This document shows, piece by piece, positions 1 through 6,984 of a stretch of DNA of 64,000 bases (its first letter is position 1; every line of letters begins with the position of its first letter). The notes beneath the pieces were generated by a model. The model saw only the letters and a program-made list of their open reading frames with translations, was not told the origin of the DNA and did no database searches. Source of the stretch: Cytophagaceae bacterium (GTDB taxonomy: Bacteria > Bacteroidota > Bacteroidia > Cytophagales > JAIYAX01); NCBI GenBank assembly GCA_027488815.1, contig JAIYAX010000018.1, positions 53,878 through 117,877 of the forward strand, in the 5' to 3' direction. The position numbers were made by a program, and so were the translations under genes.

Positions 1-1
1 T

Positions 2-400
2 GCCCTGATGATGGCCTCCAAGCGGGCAGTGATTGAGGAATTGGAAGAGCAGGTCAAATTACTTAAAAGTCAACCTGTTGATGAGTGGCCTGGAAGAGTA
101 GCGAGCCTGCTGAGGGAGCTAAAAATAAAGAGGACCATGGAAAAGGAGATGGAAGAGTTTGATCACTATGTTCACCAGGTATGCGAAGGCTTTTTCGAAC
201 GCTTGCAACAACTTTACCCCGGCATCACACCGACGGAAAAACGATTAGCAGCACTGCTGCGCATGGAACTAAGTTCTAAAGAAATTGCCAGCATCATGAA
301 TATCTCACCCAAAAGTGTGGACATGAGCCGCTACCGATTAAGGAAAAAAATGCAGATAGAAACGGAAGAAAATCTGGTCAGCTCTTTGAGCCGGCTTTAG
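2..400 (+). CDS. C-terminal part of a LuxR-type HTH regulator (5' end outside window)
   Basis: The frame is open to the left edge, so this is only the last ~133 codons of a longer protein. Visible are a helical, Glu/Lys-rich linker (probable coiled coil) and then a C-terminal helix-turn-helix beginning at TPTEKRLAALLRM, with recognition-helix region SKEIASIMNISPKSVDMSRY. This is the LuxR_C-like fold found at the end of Bacteroidota regulators whose missing N-terminus usually carries TPR or Y_Y_Y/propeller sensor repeats; which of these applies here cannot be seen. Its last 23 bases overlap, tail to tail, the end of the leftward membrane-protein gene. No acidic receiver motif is present in the visible part. 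Confidence 0.75.
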   Translation, partial: ALMMASKRAVIEELEEQVKLLKSQPVDEWPGRVASLLRELKIKRTMEKEMEEFDHYVHQVCEGFFERLQQLYPGITPTEKRLAALLRMELSSKEIASIMNISPKSVDMSRYRLRKKMQIETEENLVSSLSRL

Positions 401-737
401 AAGTTGAGCCACGCCTTTTTTCGATCAAAATGATCATCCAAACCCCGGCAGCAAGTGCAATGGTAGCAATTGACATGCGGTAGTCGATACTGATTTTACC
501 TAAATCAGGCCACTGAATTGAACCAAAGTACCCATCAAGCCTTAGGCTCAGCCCCAGGCATATACCAAGGACGGATAAAATTCCTGTCAGCAGAACTCTT
601 CTGGTAATCCTTTCCCTACGTCGTTCCAACTCCAAGTCCATCACCTTACGCATCACCTGTTGGGTAAAGCCCATAGGTGGGGTTTCGAGCACATTGCTCA
701 TCCACTTTTTAATGGAAGCGTTTTCCTCTTTGTTCAT
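378..737 (-). CDS. Small two-helix membrane protein, possible anti-sigma partner
   Basis: This 119-residue protein is not recognised as a named family. It has a soluble basic N-terminal ~45 residues (helical, RRRERITRR just before the membrane), a transmembrane helix at about 47-66, a short loop, and a second helix at about 89-107, followed by a basic tail. The gene starts 5 bases after the ECF sigma factor gene and is almost certainly co-transcribed with it. That position suggests, but does not prove, that it is the membrane anti-sigma factor holding the sigma factor. No ZAS zinc motif (HxxxCxxC) is visible. Confidence 0.7.
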   Translation of the reverse strand: MNKEENASIKKWMSNVLETPPMGFTQQVMRKVMDLELERRRERITRRVLLTGILSVLGICLGLSLRLDGYFGSIQWPDLGKISIDYRMSIATIALAAGVWMIILIEKRRGSTSKAGSKS

Positions 738-742
738 TGCTG

Positions 743-1321
743 CTAATTTAAGGTAACCATTGATTTTATGAGCTTTTTTTCAAGCCTTTGTCTCGCCCGG
801 TGCAATTTTACTTTAAGTGTATTTCGGTTTATTCCGGTAATCTTTTCCATCTCCTCAAGGCTTTGTTCCTCCAGGTAAAAGAGTTGAAGCACCATCTGAT
901 CGTCATAGGCTAGTTCCCGTATGCAACTATGCACCATCTGTTGCTTTTCTTTGGCTTCATAGGCTGACCAGTCAGTGCCGCTAGATTCCTGAGCTATCTC
1001 CTGATCGGTCTCATCCCAGGAGATCTCCGGCCTTCGCTTGAGCTTACGAAGCATACTGCCGCATTGGTTAAATGCAATCCTGTACAACCAAGTGGAGAAT
1101 TTTGCATCCATCCTAAAGGTATGTAGTTTTTCATATGCACTGATAAATGCTTCCTGAGCCGCATCAGTGGCCAGGTCACGATCCTTGAGCATCTGCAGGC
1201 ACATGGAAAAAACAGGTCGTTCAAACTGCCCAATCAATTGAGCATAGGCCTGAGAACTACCCTTTGTCACTTGCCTTATCAGGCCTTGTAATTGATCTTC
1301 GCTCAAGCGCATGTTGCCCAT
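743..1321 (-). CDS. ECF-family RNA polymerase sigma factor
   Basis: The protein has 192 residues, the usual ECF length. Region 2 runs over about residues 25-95 and includes DLATDAAQEAFISAYEKL (core binding) and FSTWLYRIAFN (-10 recognition). Region 4 near the C-terminus carries the helix-turn-helix LEEMEKITGINRNTLKVKL followed by HRARQRL. A second in-frame ATG lies 9 bases downstream (1312), so the exact start is uncertain. The gene diverges from the DUF6249-like membrane gene and is followed by the small membrane protein that may be its anti-sigma factor. It would direct polymerase to a small regulon, possibly including its own promoter; the regulon cannot be inferred here. Confidence 0.9.
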   Translation of the reverse strand: MGNMRLSEDQLQGLIRQVTKGSSQAYAQLIGQFERPVFSMCLQMLKDRDLATDAAQEAFISAYEKLHTFRMDAKFSTWLYRIAFNQCGSMLRKLKRRPEISWDETDQEIAQESSGTDWSAYEAKEKQQMVHSCIRELAYDDQMVLQLFYLEEQSLEEMEKITGINRNTLKVKLHRARQRLEKKLIKSMVTLN

Positions 1322-1443
1322 TGGACGACAGATTGATCTTAAAGGTAACAGTTTGAAAAAAATAATTTTTGGGACTGTAACCAGTAACCTGCTTAAGGCA
1401 TCCTATGCTCAACAACGACAAAAAATTAAAAACACAAACTCAA

Positions 1444-1845
1444 ATGGAACCCGTTATCATCATGATCTCCTTGTGTGCCACTGTATTTGGCATCGCTTAC
1501 TACTACCTTTTTACCCGTAACAAAGAACGTCTGGCCCTTATTCAGTCCGGTGCTGATGCTTCCCTTTTCAAAGCTCCTCCTCGCAAAGGTCCAAACTGGA
1601 CTTACTCAATCTCCCTGATCATTGGGTTTATGGCCATGGGAATTGGGCTGGGAGTATTTCTTGCCACAATAGTGGAGCAGGGGATGGTCAATCAGCAGCT
1701 TCAAATGGTTAAGCAGGGTTTGCTTCAGGAAGCACAAATGGAGTTCCCTCAAGCGTATGTGACCGGAATATTCTTCTTTGGAGGGGCGGGTTTAGTGGCA
1801 GCTTTTTATCAACTGAAGCATCTGTATAAAAAGGAAAATGTGTGA
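1444..1845 (+). CDS. DUF6249-like small inner-membrane protein
   Basis: I prefer the ATG at 1444 (MEPVIIMISL), giving 133 residues, over an upstream ATG at 1405 that would put a charged 13-residue tail before the first membrane helix. The protein has a helix at the extreme N-terminus, a cytoplasmic stretch with the motif ERLALIQSGAD and KAPPRKGPN, and two more helices. This arrangement is that of the DUF6249 family common in Bacteroidota, often next to ECF sigma factor genes as here. Function is unknown. The gene diverges from the sigma factor gene and ends at a strong bidirectional terminator. Confidence 0.75.
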   Translation: MEPVIIMISLCATVFGIAYYYLFTRNKERLALIQSGADASLFKAPPRKGPNWTYSISLIIGFMAMGIGLGVFLATIVEQGMVNQQLQMVKQGLLQEAQMEFPQAYVTGIFFFGGAGLVAAFYQLKHLYKKENV

Positions 1846-1861
1846 TCATTTTTGTGATCAT

Positions 1862-1888
1862 AAAAAAAAGGCCTTTGAGGCCTTTTTT
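1862..1888. terminator. Bidirectional intrinsic terminator
   Basis: An 8-bp perfect stem (AAAGGCCT/AGGCCTTT, 1867-1874 with 1878-1885) encloses a TTG loop and is flanked by A and T runs on both sides. It therefore works for the rightward DUF6249-like gene and, facing it, the leftward glcD-type gene. Confidence 0.85.
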
Positions 1889-1921
1889 CATTTTTCACGT
1901 GGTCGAAATATAGTTCAGTAT

Positions 1922-3337
1922 TTAAAAAATCTTCCCCGGATTCAGGATGCCCTTAGGATCAAATACCTGCTTAATGCCCCGCATCAGATCAATCTTAGCA
2001 GGGGCATTGGCCAAGTGCATATAGGGTCTTTTGGCGATCCCTATGCCGTGTTCGCCTGATAGAGTACCACCAAGACTGACCACCAACTTGAATATTTGCT
2101 CTATCCCTTCATTAACTCCGTTGTCCCATTGCTCATCACTCATTTGTTCCTTCATGATGTTGATGTGCAGGTTACCATCACCAAGGTGACCGTAGCAAAC
2201 AGAATTAAAACCAAATTTGCTTCCTATTTCCTTGATGCCCTTGACCAGGTCTGGTAGGTTGGCACGGGGCACCACCACATCTTCAGACTTCGTAAGGGAA
2301 TAGGCATTTACAGCAGGCGAAACATTTCGACGAAGTTTCCACAATTGCTCCTTTTGCTGACTGGTTTGTGCCAAAAGAATTTCGCCGGTCTCAAAACCTT
2401 CCAATACCTCATAGACTTTTTCCGCTTCTGACATCAGTTGGTTATCATCATTTCCGTCTAGCTCAATCAAGAGATGGGCTTCGATACCATCCGGCACTTC
2501 AATATTGACTTTGTAGTTGAGTTTATCTTCAAGGTACTTTTTGGTTTTTTCTATCGCACTCCTCTCCATAAACTCCATGCCTGATGGCGAAATCCCTGCA
2601 ATAAATATAGCCGCAATTGCCCTGCATGCCTCCTCAGAACTTCTAAAAGGAACCAGCATGGTCACATCCTTTTGTGGATAAGCCCTTAGTTTAAAAACAA
2701 CTTTGGTAATGATGCCCAAGGTACCCTCACTACCAATCATCAATTGAGTAAGGTTATAGCCTGTTGAATTCTTCAGCACATTTGCTCCTGTCCAAATCAC
2801 CTCACCGTTGGGTAAAACCATTTCAAGGTTAAGCACATAGTCTCGGGTCACTCCATATTTCACCGCTTTGGGGCCACCCGCATTTTCAGCCAGATTGCCT
2901 CCTATAAAACAACTCCCTTTGCTGGAAGGATCAGGTGGATAAAACAAATCAAGGGCTTTCACAGCATCCTGAAATACTTCGGTGATCACACCCGGCTCTA
3001 CGATGGCTTGCAGGTTGAGCGTATCGATGTTGATGATCTTATTGAAACGCTCCATTGCCAGCACAATACCTCCCTGAGTTGGCAAGGCTCCTCCACTAAG
3101 TCCCGTTCCGGCTCCTCTGGGGGTTACTACAATTCCATGCTGGTCACATAGCCTCATGATGCGACTTACTTCTTCTGTGGTGCCGGGTTTCACCACCAGA
3201 TCAGGGGGAAAGCAATAGTCTTCGGTTTCATCACTACCATGCTGCCGGAGGATTGATTCATCAGCAAACACATAGGCATCGCCTACGATTTCAGCCATTA
3301 AGGAGTGAATGTGTGTAAGTGAAACCCCTACCTGCAT
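1922..3337 (-). CDS. FAD-binding 2-hydroxyacid (glycolate/D-lactate) dehydrogenase, GlcD family
   Basis: This 471-residue flavoprotein belongs to the GlcD/vanillyl-alcohol-oxidase-type family. The PCMH FAD-binding domain occupies about residues 45-225, with the pyrophosphate-binding signature TPRGAGTGLSGG at 72-83 and the FAD loop GGNLAENAGGPKAVKYG in mid-domain. The C-terminal cap ends with the family motifs GHLGDGNLH, GEHGIG and DPKGILNPGK. Such enzymes oxidise glycolate, D-lactate or another 2-hydroxyacid and pass electrons to the membrane pool. No glcE or glcF partner lies next to it, so it may act as a stand-alone D-lactate dehydrogenase. It diverges from the NlpC/P60 lipoprotein gene across about 60 bases. 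Confidence 0.9.
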   Translation of the reverse strand: MQVGVSLTHIHSLMAEIVGDAYVFADESILRQHGSDETEDYCFPPDLVVKPGTTEEVSRIMRLCDQHGIVVTPRGAGTGLSGGALPTQGGIVLAMERFNKIINIDTLNLQAIVEPGVITEVFQDAVKALDLFYPPDPSSKGSCFIGGNLAENAGGPKAVKYGVTRDYVLNLEMVLPNGEVIWTGANVLKNSTGYNLTQLMIGSEGTLGIITKVVFKLRAYPQKDVTMLVPFRSSEEACRAIAAIFIAGISPSGMEFMERSAIEKTKKYLEDKLNYKVNIEVPDGIEAHLLIELDGNDDNQLMSEAEKVYEVLEGFETGEILLAQTSQQKEQLWKLRRNVSPAVNAYSLTKSEDVVVPRANLPDLVKGIKEIGSKFGFNSVCYGHLGDGNLHINIMKEQMSDEQWDNGVNEGIEQIFKLVVSLGGTLSGEHGIGIAKRPYMHLANAPAKIDLMRGIKQVFDPKGILNPGKIF

Positions 3338-3397
3338 GTCTTCATTGATTTTAAAAGTTAAAATTAGGGATAAAAAGAATGGCTAATAAGGTTGATC

Positions 3398-3877
3398 ATG
3401 AGCAAACATCGATACAGCTGGGTGGTATTGTTACTGGTAGTACTGTTTGCTTCCTGTAAAAGTTCAAGCCGAATACCGAAAGAAGAAAAAGCTGAGACGA
3501 GAAAACTCATCAAAGCAGCAAGAAGCTATCGGGGAACGCCTTATTTGTATGGTGGCATGAGCAAATCGGGCATTGACTGCTCTGGACTTTTGGTAAGCAG
3601 TTACAGGGAAGTTGGAAAGAAAATACCCAGATCCACTGCGGAACAAATCAAATGGGGGAAAACGGTTAAGAAAGAAGAACTTATTCCCGGAGACTGGCTT
3701 TTTTTTGCGGAGAAAAAAGGAAGTAAAAAAGTAGCGCATGTTGGACTTGTAACGGAGGTAAATGGGGATGATGATGTTCAATTTATTCACTCCTCCACTA
3801 AGCTGGGTGTCGTTGAAGATAATTTGTATGCTCCTTACTATCTGGTCCTTTTTTTACAAGCCCGAAGGCCATTTTAA
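3398..3877 (+). CDS. NlpC/P60-family lipoprotein, cell-wall peptidase
   Basis: The ATG at 3398 is chosen; an in-frame TTG lies 6 bases upstream. The 159-residue protein begins with a lipoprotein signal peptide ending LFASC, so it is anchored by the lipidated Cys about 20 residues in. The NlpC/P60 domain follows. The catalytic cysteine sits in GIDCSGLLVSSYR, the histidine in KVAHVGLVTE, and the third polar residue is probably the His of QFIHSST. Members cleave peptidoglycan stem peptides, usually between D-iGlu and the third residue, and this one would act in the periplasm. It is a minimal single-domain form with no SH3b domains. Confidence 0.9.
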   Translation: MSKHRYSWVVLLLVVLFASCKSSSRIPKEEKAETRKLIKAARSYRGTPYLYGGMSKSGIDCSGLLVSSYREVGKKIPRSTAEQIKWGKTVKKEELIPGDWLFFAEKKGSKKVAHVGLVTEVNGDDDVQFIHSSTKLGVVEDNLYAPYYLVLFLQARRPF

Positions 3878-3909
3878 TCAACCCTTCAACTGAGATAGTT
3901 GATTTGTCC

Positions 3910-3917
3910 TATATTTG
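3910..3917 (+). promoter_or_regulatory. -7 element of the tRNA-Ala promoter
   Basis: TATATTTG matches the Bacteroidota -7 consensus TAnnTTTG and ends 13 bases before the mature tRNA 5' end. A poor -33 match (TTCA, 3885-3888) lies 21 bases upstream. Confidence 0.55.
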
Positions 3918-3930
3918 CATCCTGTTTTAT

Positions 3931-4004
3931 GGGGAATTAGCTCAGCTGGCTAGAGCGCTACAATGGCATTGTAGAGGTCATCGGTTCGACTCCGTTATTC
4001 TCCA
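3931..4004 (+). tRNA. tRNA-Ala (anticodon GGC)
   Basis: The cloverleaf is complete. The acceptor stem GGGGAAT/ATTCTCC contains the G3-U70 wobble pair that identifies alanine tRNAs. The anticodon arm CTACA-ATGGCAT-TGTAG reads GGC, and the T loop is TTCGACT. The discriminator base is A and CCA is not encoded, which is usual in this phylum. The T stem has a T-T mismatch (ATCGG against CCGTT), where CCGAT would be expected. Confidence 0.95.
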
Positions 4005-4010
4005 CTTCAA

Positions 4011-4037
4011 AAAGGCTCCTTGAGGAGCCTTTTTTTA
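4011..4037 (+). terminator. Intrinsic terminator after tRNA-Ala
   Basis: A 9-bp stem AAAGGCTCC/GGAGCCTTT with a TTGA loop is followed by a run of T, directly behind the tRNA. Confidence 0.9.
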
Positions 4038-4194
4038 TGACTTTCAAACTGAAATACGTCATTATGTCCGATATATTCTTATACCAAATCTATATTTTAT
4101 GCCACATTGACCGTTTTTGGAGGCTGAAAAGGGCTGATTAGTGAGGTGGCATTTGACTTGAGTAGTCAGAAGAAAAAAATAAACATCTACGACT

Positions 4195-4626
4195 ATGACA
4201 CTGATGAAATTCAACCACAGCCCTATGTTCAGCGGATTGGTGGACAACTTTTTAGGAAAAGAGTTAGGAGGCCTGATGGACAGCAACAGCGGATTTAGCA
4301 GCCCTGCAGTCAACATCAAAGAAAACAAGGATGGATTTATGCTGGAGATTGCTGCACCCGGCTTTCAAAAGGACCAATTCAAATTGAGTCTGGACCATAA
4401 CGTGCTCACCGTAAGTGCGGAAAACAAGCAGGAAACCGAAAAGACAGAAGGGAAATACACCCGTAGGGAATTTTCTTATGGATCATTCCGCAGGTCTTTC
4501 ACGTTGCCCGAAACCATTCAGGCGGAAAAGATCGATGCTGAGTACCAGTATGGAGTATTGATGGTGAACCTTCCCAAAAAGGACGAAGCCAAAGTAAAAG
4601 CTGTTAAAGAAATCAGCGTACGCTAA
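4195..4626 (+). CDS. Small heat-shock protein, Hsp20/alpha-crystallin family
   Basis: The 143-residue protein is of usual length for a bacterial sHsp. A short variable N-terminus (residues 1-35) precedes the alpha-crystallin beta-sandwich at about 36-135, recognisable from AVNIKENKDGFMLEIAAPGF, the strand DHNVLTVSAE, and the end of the domain YQYGVLMVNLPK. The C-terminal tail carries an I-x-V motif (EISVR) used for oligomer assembly. It holds unfolding cytoplasmic proteins for refolding by DnaK. The start MTLMKF at 4195 is typical of the family in Bacteroidota; ATG 4204 is possible. It is a single-gene unit with a strong terminator. Confidence 0.95.
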   Translation: MTLMKFNHSPMFSGLVDNFLGKELGGLMDSNSGFSSPAVNIKENKDGFMLEIAAPGFQKDQFKLSLDHNVLTVSAENKQETEKTEGKYTRREFSYGSFRRSFTLPETIQAEKIDAEYQYGVLMVNLPKKDEAKVKAVKEISVR

Positions 4627-4642
4627 TCCAAGCTTGAGAAAT

Positions 4643-4671
4643 AAAAAAAGGCGCCTGAGGCGCCTTTTTTT
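4643..4671. terminator. Bidirectional terminator between hsp20 and a lipoprotein gene
   Basis: A 13-bp perfect stem (A7-GGCGCC / GGCGCC-T7) with a TGA loop sits between two convergent genes. Its right end overlaps the stop codon of the leftward gene at 4670-4672. Confidence 0.9.
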
Positions 4672-5227
4672 ATTTCTGCGAACCAAAGACCCAACGACGT
4701 TGGTCAACATCGTAACGATTTTTTTCATCAGGATACTCAATCCATTCTTCTTGACTATTCTGAGGATAGAACTTACTCAAATCTTCCCCTTTCACCATCA
4801 GATGGAACAGCTTGATGGATTTTTCACGCAACTGAGCTTCCTTCATTTTAAAGGTCCAGAACACCTCTTCATAGTATTCAAATTCGCCGGATGGGGCATA
4901 CTTTAGTTTCCCGGCTATGCAGATACGTTTTTGATGAAGACTAGGGGCAGGCCTGGATACCATGAAGTAATGTATTCCTGTTTCATCATCAACGTAATAG
5001 GCTTCTAGGAGATAGCTAGGTAAAATCTGTTTGTATAGCTTATTGAGAACCGTATCAAACCGCCTGTCCGGGCCAAAGCCATCGGGTAACTTCGCATAAT
5101 AAGGTAAGGTGGATCTTAAAAACCTGACCTGATCAGAAGGCTCTTTGAGATGTCTTTCTACTTTGTAATCAGGTGCCCCGCAGGCCACAAGAAAGAAAAG
5201 GGAAATGAAGAAAACGTTTGATTTCAT
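4670..5227 (-). CDS. Lipoprotein of unknown function
   Basis: This 185-residue protein has a lipoprotein signal peptide (MKSNVFFISLFFLVACG, lipidated Cys16). I do not recognise the mature domain. It is mixed alpha/beta, rich in aromatic residues, with paired phrases such as EAYYVDDETGIHYFMVSRPAPS and EYYEEVFWTFKMKEAQLREK that suggest a small beta-sheet with one long helix. The gene lies directly downstream of the beta-helix lipoprotein gene on the same strand, but a UUCG-loop terminator separates them, so it is probably a separate unit or a read-through partner. Confidence 0.75.
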   Translation of the reverse strand: MKSNVFFISLFFLVACGAPDYKVERHLKEPSDQVRFLRSTLPYYAKLPDGFGPDRRFDTVLNKLYKQILPSYLLEAYYVDDETGIHYFMVSRPAPSLHQKRICIAGKLKYAPSGEFEYYEEVFWTFKMKEAQLREKSIKLFHLMVKGEDLSKFYPQNSQEEWIEYPDEKNRYDVDQRRWVFGSQK

Positions 5228-5240
5228 AATGCAACATAAA

Positions 5241-5265
5241 AAAAAGGGGCCGAAGCCCCTTTTAG
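5241..5265 (-). terminator. UUCG-tetraloop terminator after the beta-helix lipoprotein gene
   Basis: On the minus strand the hairpin reads AAAAGGGGC-TTCG-GCCCCTTTT, a C(UUCG)G tetraloop on a 9-bp stem followed by further T. It lies just beyond the stop codon at 5283. Confidence 0.85.
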
Positions 5266-5282
5266 TTTAGATCAAATTGATA

Positions 5283-6782
5283 TTAATACTTCTTGCTTTG
5301 AGGGAAGAAGTTAGACCAACCATTGGTCCAGTCAGTTCCATTGGCAAATGCTCCACGGTAGGTAGTAGTTGTGAAGAAGTTTGCAGGCAGTGTAGTTGTC
5401 AACTTTGAGTTGGTAAATGCCGCACCAGTCAAAGCATTTCCTGTAACTGTTGCCAATTCAGTTGGGTCAGCTGGATAATTGAAAGCTGTGTTTCCATCTA
5501 CACTTCTAGACTTCATCACTATGTTACGGCTGATACCTGCATTGTCAAAGAAGTTCTGACCACTGTTAACAGTACCAGCAGTGTAGGAATTACGGAAAGT
5601 TGAATTGCTTCTTGAAGAAGCCAACCAATAAGTAGAGTCATTGCCATCAGCATAAACGAATGCAGTAGCACCTGTAGGAGCAACCCAAGCCGGAGTAGCT
5701 CTTTGACCAAGAACATAAAGAATGTTGTTCTCAAGAGTTGCTGTTGCAAGACCAGTTCCGCTATAGTTGTTTTGTGCATCTCCACCATCTATGTTCAATC
5801 CACGTGGGAAACCACCGATGATAGAATTGAATATAGAAACTGCAGTTCTTCTTCTTAGGTGCATAGCATGCTGATAGTTAGCACTTAGAGCGTTACCTCC
5901 AGCTAAAGTATCAAGATACTGAGGCCCGAAAACGGTAATATTAGAGAAAACACCTGAAGTGATAGGAAGTGCTGAAGAACCAGTTGCATCATTATCACAC
6001 TCAAATGCATTTGATCCTGACTGGTCACCCTGAAATGGGTCACGTACAACTAAACCAAACTGTACATTACCAGACCAACCGAAATCGCAATCAAAATCAT
6101 CATCCCAAGTTCCGAAAGAAATCAAGTTTTTACCATTGATTGTTCCACCGAACCACTCAAAACCATCATCACCACCGTAAGATACCTGAACAAATTCCAT
6201 CTTAGTTCCACGTCCAACACCACCCATAGTGATTGAGTTTGTTTCGTTGTTTGGAGACAAAGAGATTCCAGCGTATTCAACTCTTACATAACAGAAGCTG
6301 CCAGAAGATTCGCCATCATTTGCTGTAGAGTTTAGTGTTCCGTAAGTAACCGCTGGCTCTACACCTTCAATGGCTGGAGCATTTTGATTACAGTTTGCGT
6401 TACCGAGAAGGATAATTCCACCCCAATCACCTTTATCACGCTCATTAGTCTCTTGGTTTGAGGTGAATACAATAGGACTTGTTGCTGTACCGCAGGCTTC
6501 TATCTTTCCACCTGGTCTAACAATGATTGTGCCTTTAGTTCTTTTTTCTCCTTTGATAACTGTTCCAGCAGGAATAGTAAGAGTTACACCACTATTTACA
6601 AATACCTGTCCTGAAAGTAAGTAAACTTTTGTAGGATTCCAGGTTGTGTTAGCGGTTATAGAACCAGTTACAGAAATCTGGTTGCTCGGAGTAGGAGCAG
6701 GAGGATCATCATCATCATCGTTGTTACAAGCTGAGAAGGCAAACACAGATGCGATTGCCAACATAGAGAGGAATTTCTTCAT
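5283..6782 (-). CDS. Surface-type lipoprotein with a right-handed beta-helix, partner of the TonB receptor
   Basis: The 499-residue protein starts with a lipoprotein signal peptide ending AFSAC. The lipidated Cys19 is followed by NNDDDDDPP, an acidic stretch like the Bacteroidota lipoprotein export signal that sends lipoproteins to the cell surface. The mature chain is rich in Gly, Asn, Thr and short beta strands (SGVTLTIPAGTVIKG, GGKIEACGTATSPIVFTSN, EFVQVSYGGDDGFEWFGG, NITVFGP), as in right-handed parallel beta-helices. Acidic loops such as GTWDDDFDCDFGW and AFECDNDATG may bind calcium. The substrate is unknown. It lies downstream of the TonB receptor gene but has its own promoter, whose layout matches that of the receptor. 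Confidence 0.75.
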   Translation of the reverse strand: MKKFLSMLAIASVFAFSACNNDDDDDPPAPTPSNQISVTGSITANTTWNPTKVYLLSGQVFVNSGVTLTIPAGTVIKGEKRTKGTIIVRPGGKIEACGTATSPIVFTSNQETNERDKGDWGGIILLGNANCNQNAPAIEGVEPAVTYGTLNSTANDGESSGSFCYVRVEYAGISLSPNNETNSITMGGVGRGTKMEFVQVSYGGDDGFEWFGGTINGKNLISFGTWDDDFDCDFGWSGNVQFGLVVRDPFQGDQSGSNAFECDNDATGSSALPITSGVFSNITVFGPQYLDTLAGGNALSANYQHAMHLRRRTAVSIFNSIIGGFPRGLNIDGGDAQNNYSGTGLATATLENNILYVLGQRATPAWVAPTGATAFVYADGNDSTYWLASSRSNSTFRNSYTAGTVNSGQNFFDNAGISRNIVMKSRSVDGNTAFNYPADPTELATVTGNALTGAAFTNSKLTTTLPANFFTTTTYRGAFANGTDWTNGWSNFFPQSKKY

Positions 6783-6806
6783 TTTGGATAGTCAATTTTG
6801 TTTGCG

Positions 6807-6861
6807 CAAAACTGACGAAGGCATGTTAACCGAGTGTTACGCTTGAGTTAGTAAATCATTA
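6807..6861 (-). promoter_or_regulatory. Lipoprotein promoter with four 11-bp phased TTA repeats (Pho-box-like)
   Basis: A -7 element CAGTTTTG (minus strand, 6807-6814) is followed upstream, after 10 bases, by (G/A)TTA at plus-strand positions 6825, 6836, 6847 and 6858. On the minus strand these give 7-base units ending TAAC or TAAT separated by 4 bases, which is the PhoB-type direct-repeat geometry. No separate -33 box is seen, as expected for an activator-dependent promoter. Confidence 0.6.
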
Positions 6862-6910
6862 AACTAAGTGCGATCTGCTTAGATCAATGACTTGGTTTTC
6901 AAGCATTTTT

Positions 6911-6951
6911 ACAAAAAACAAAAACTCATGTTAACCAATTGTTAACATGAG
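6911..6951 (-). terminator. Intrinsic terminator of the TonB receptor gene
   Basis: A perfect 11-bp inverted repeat (CTCATGTTAAC/GTTAACATGAG, 6925-6935 with 6941-6951) is followed on the minus strand by TTTTTGTTTTTT. It ends the receptor transcript before the lipoprotein promoter. Confidence 0.85.
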
Positions 6952-6984
6952 CCTTTAGTGGTAACTGATATTTTAAGTTTGCCC

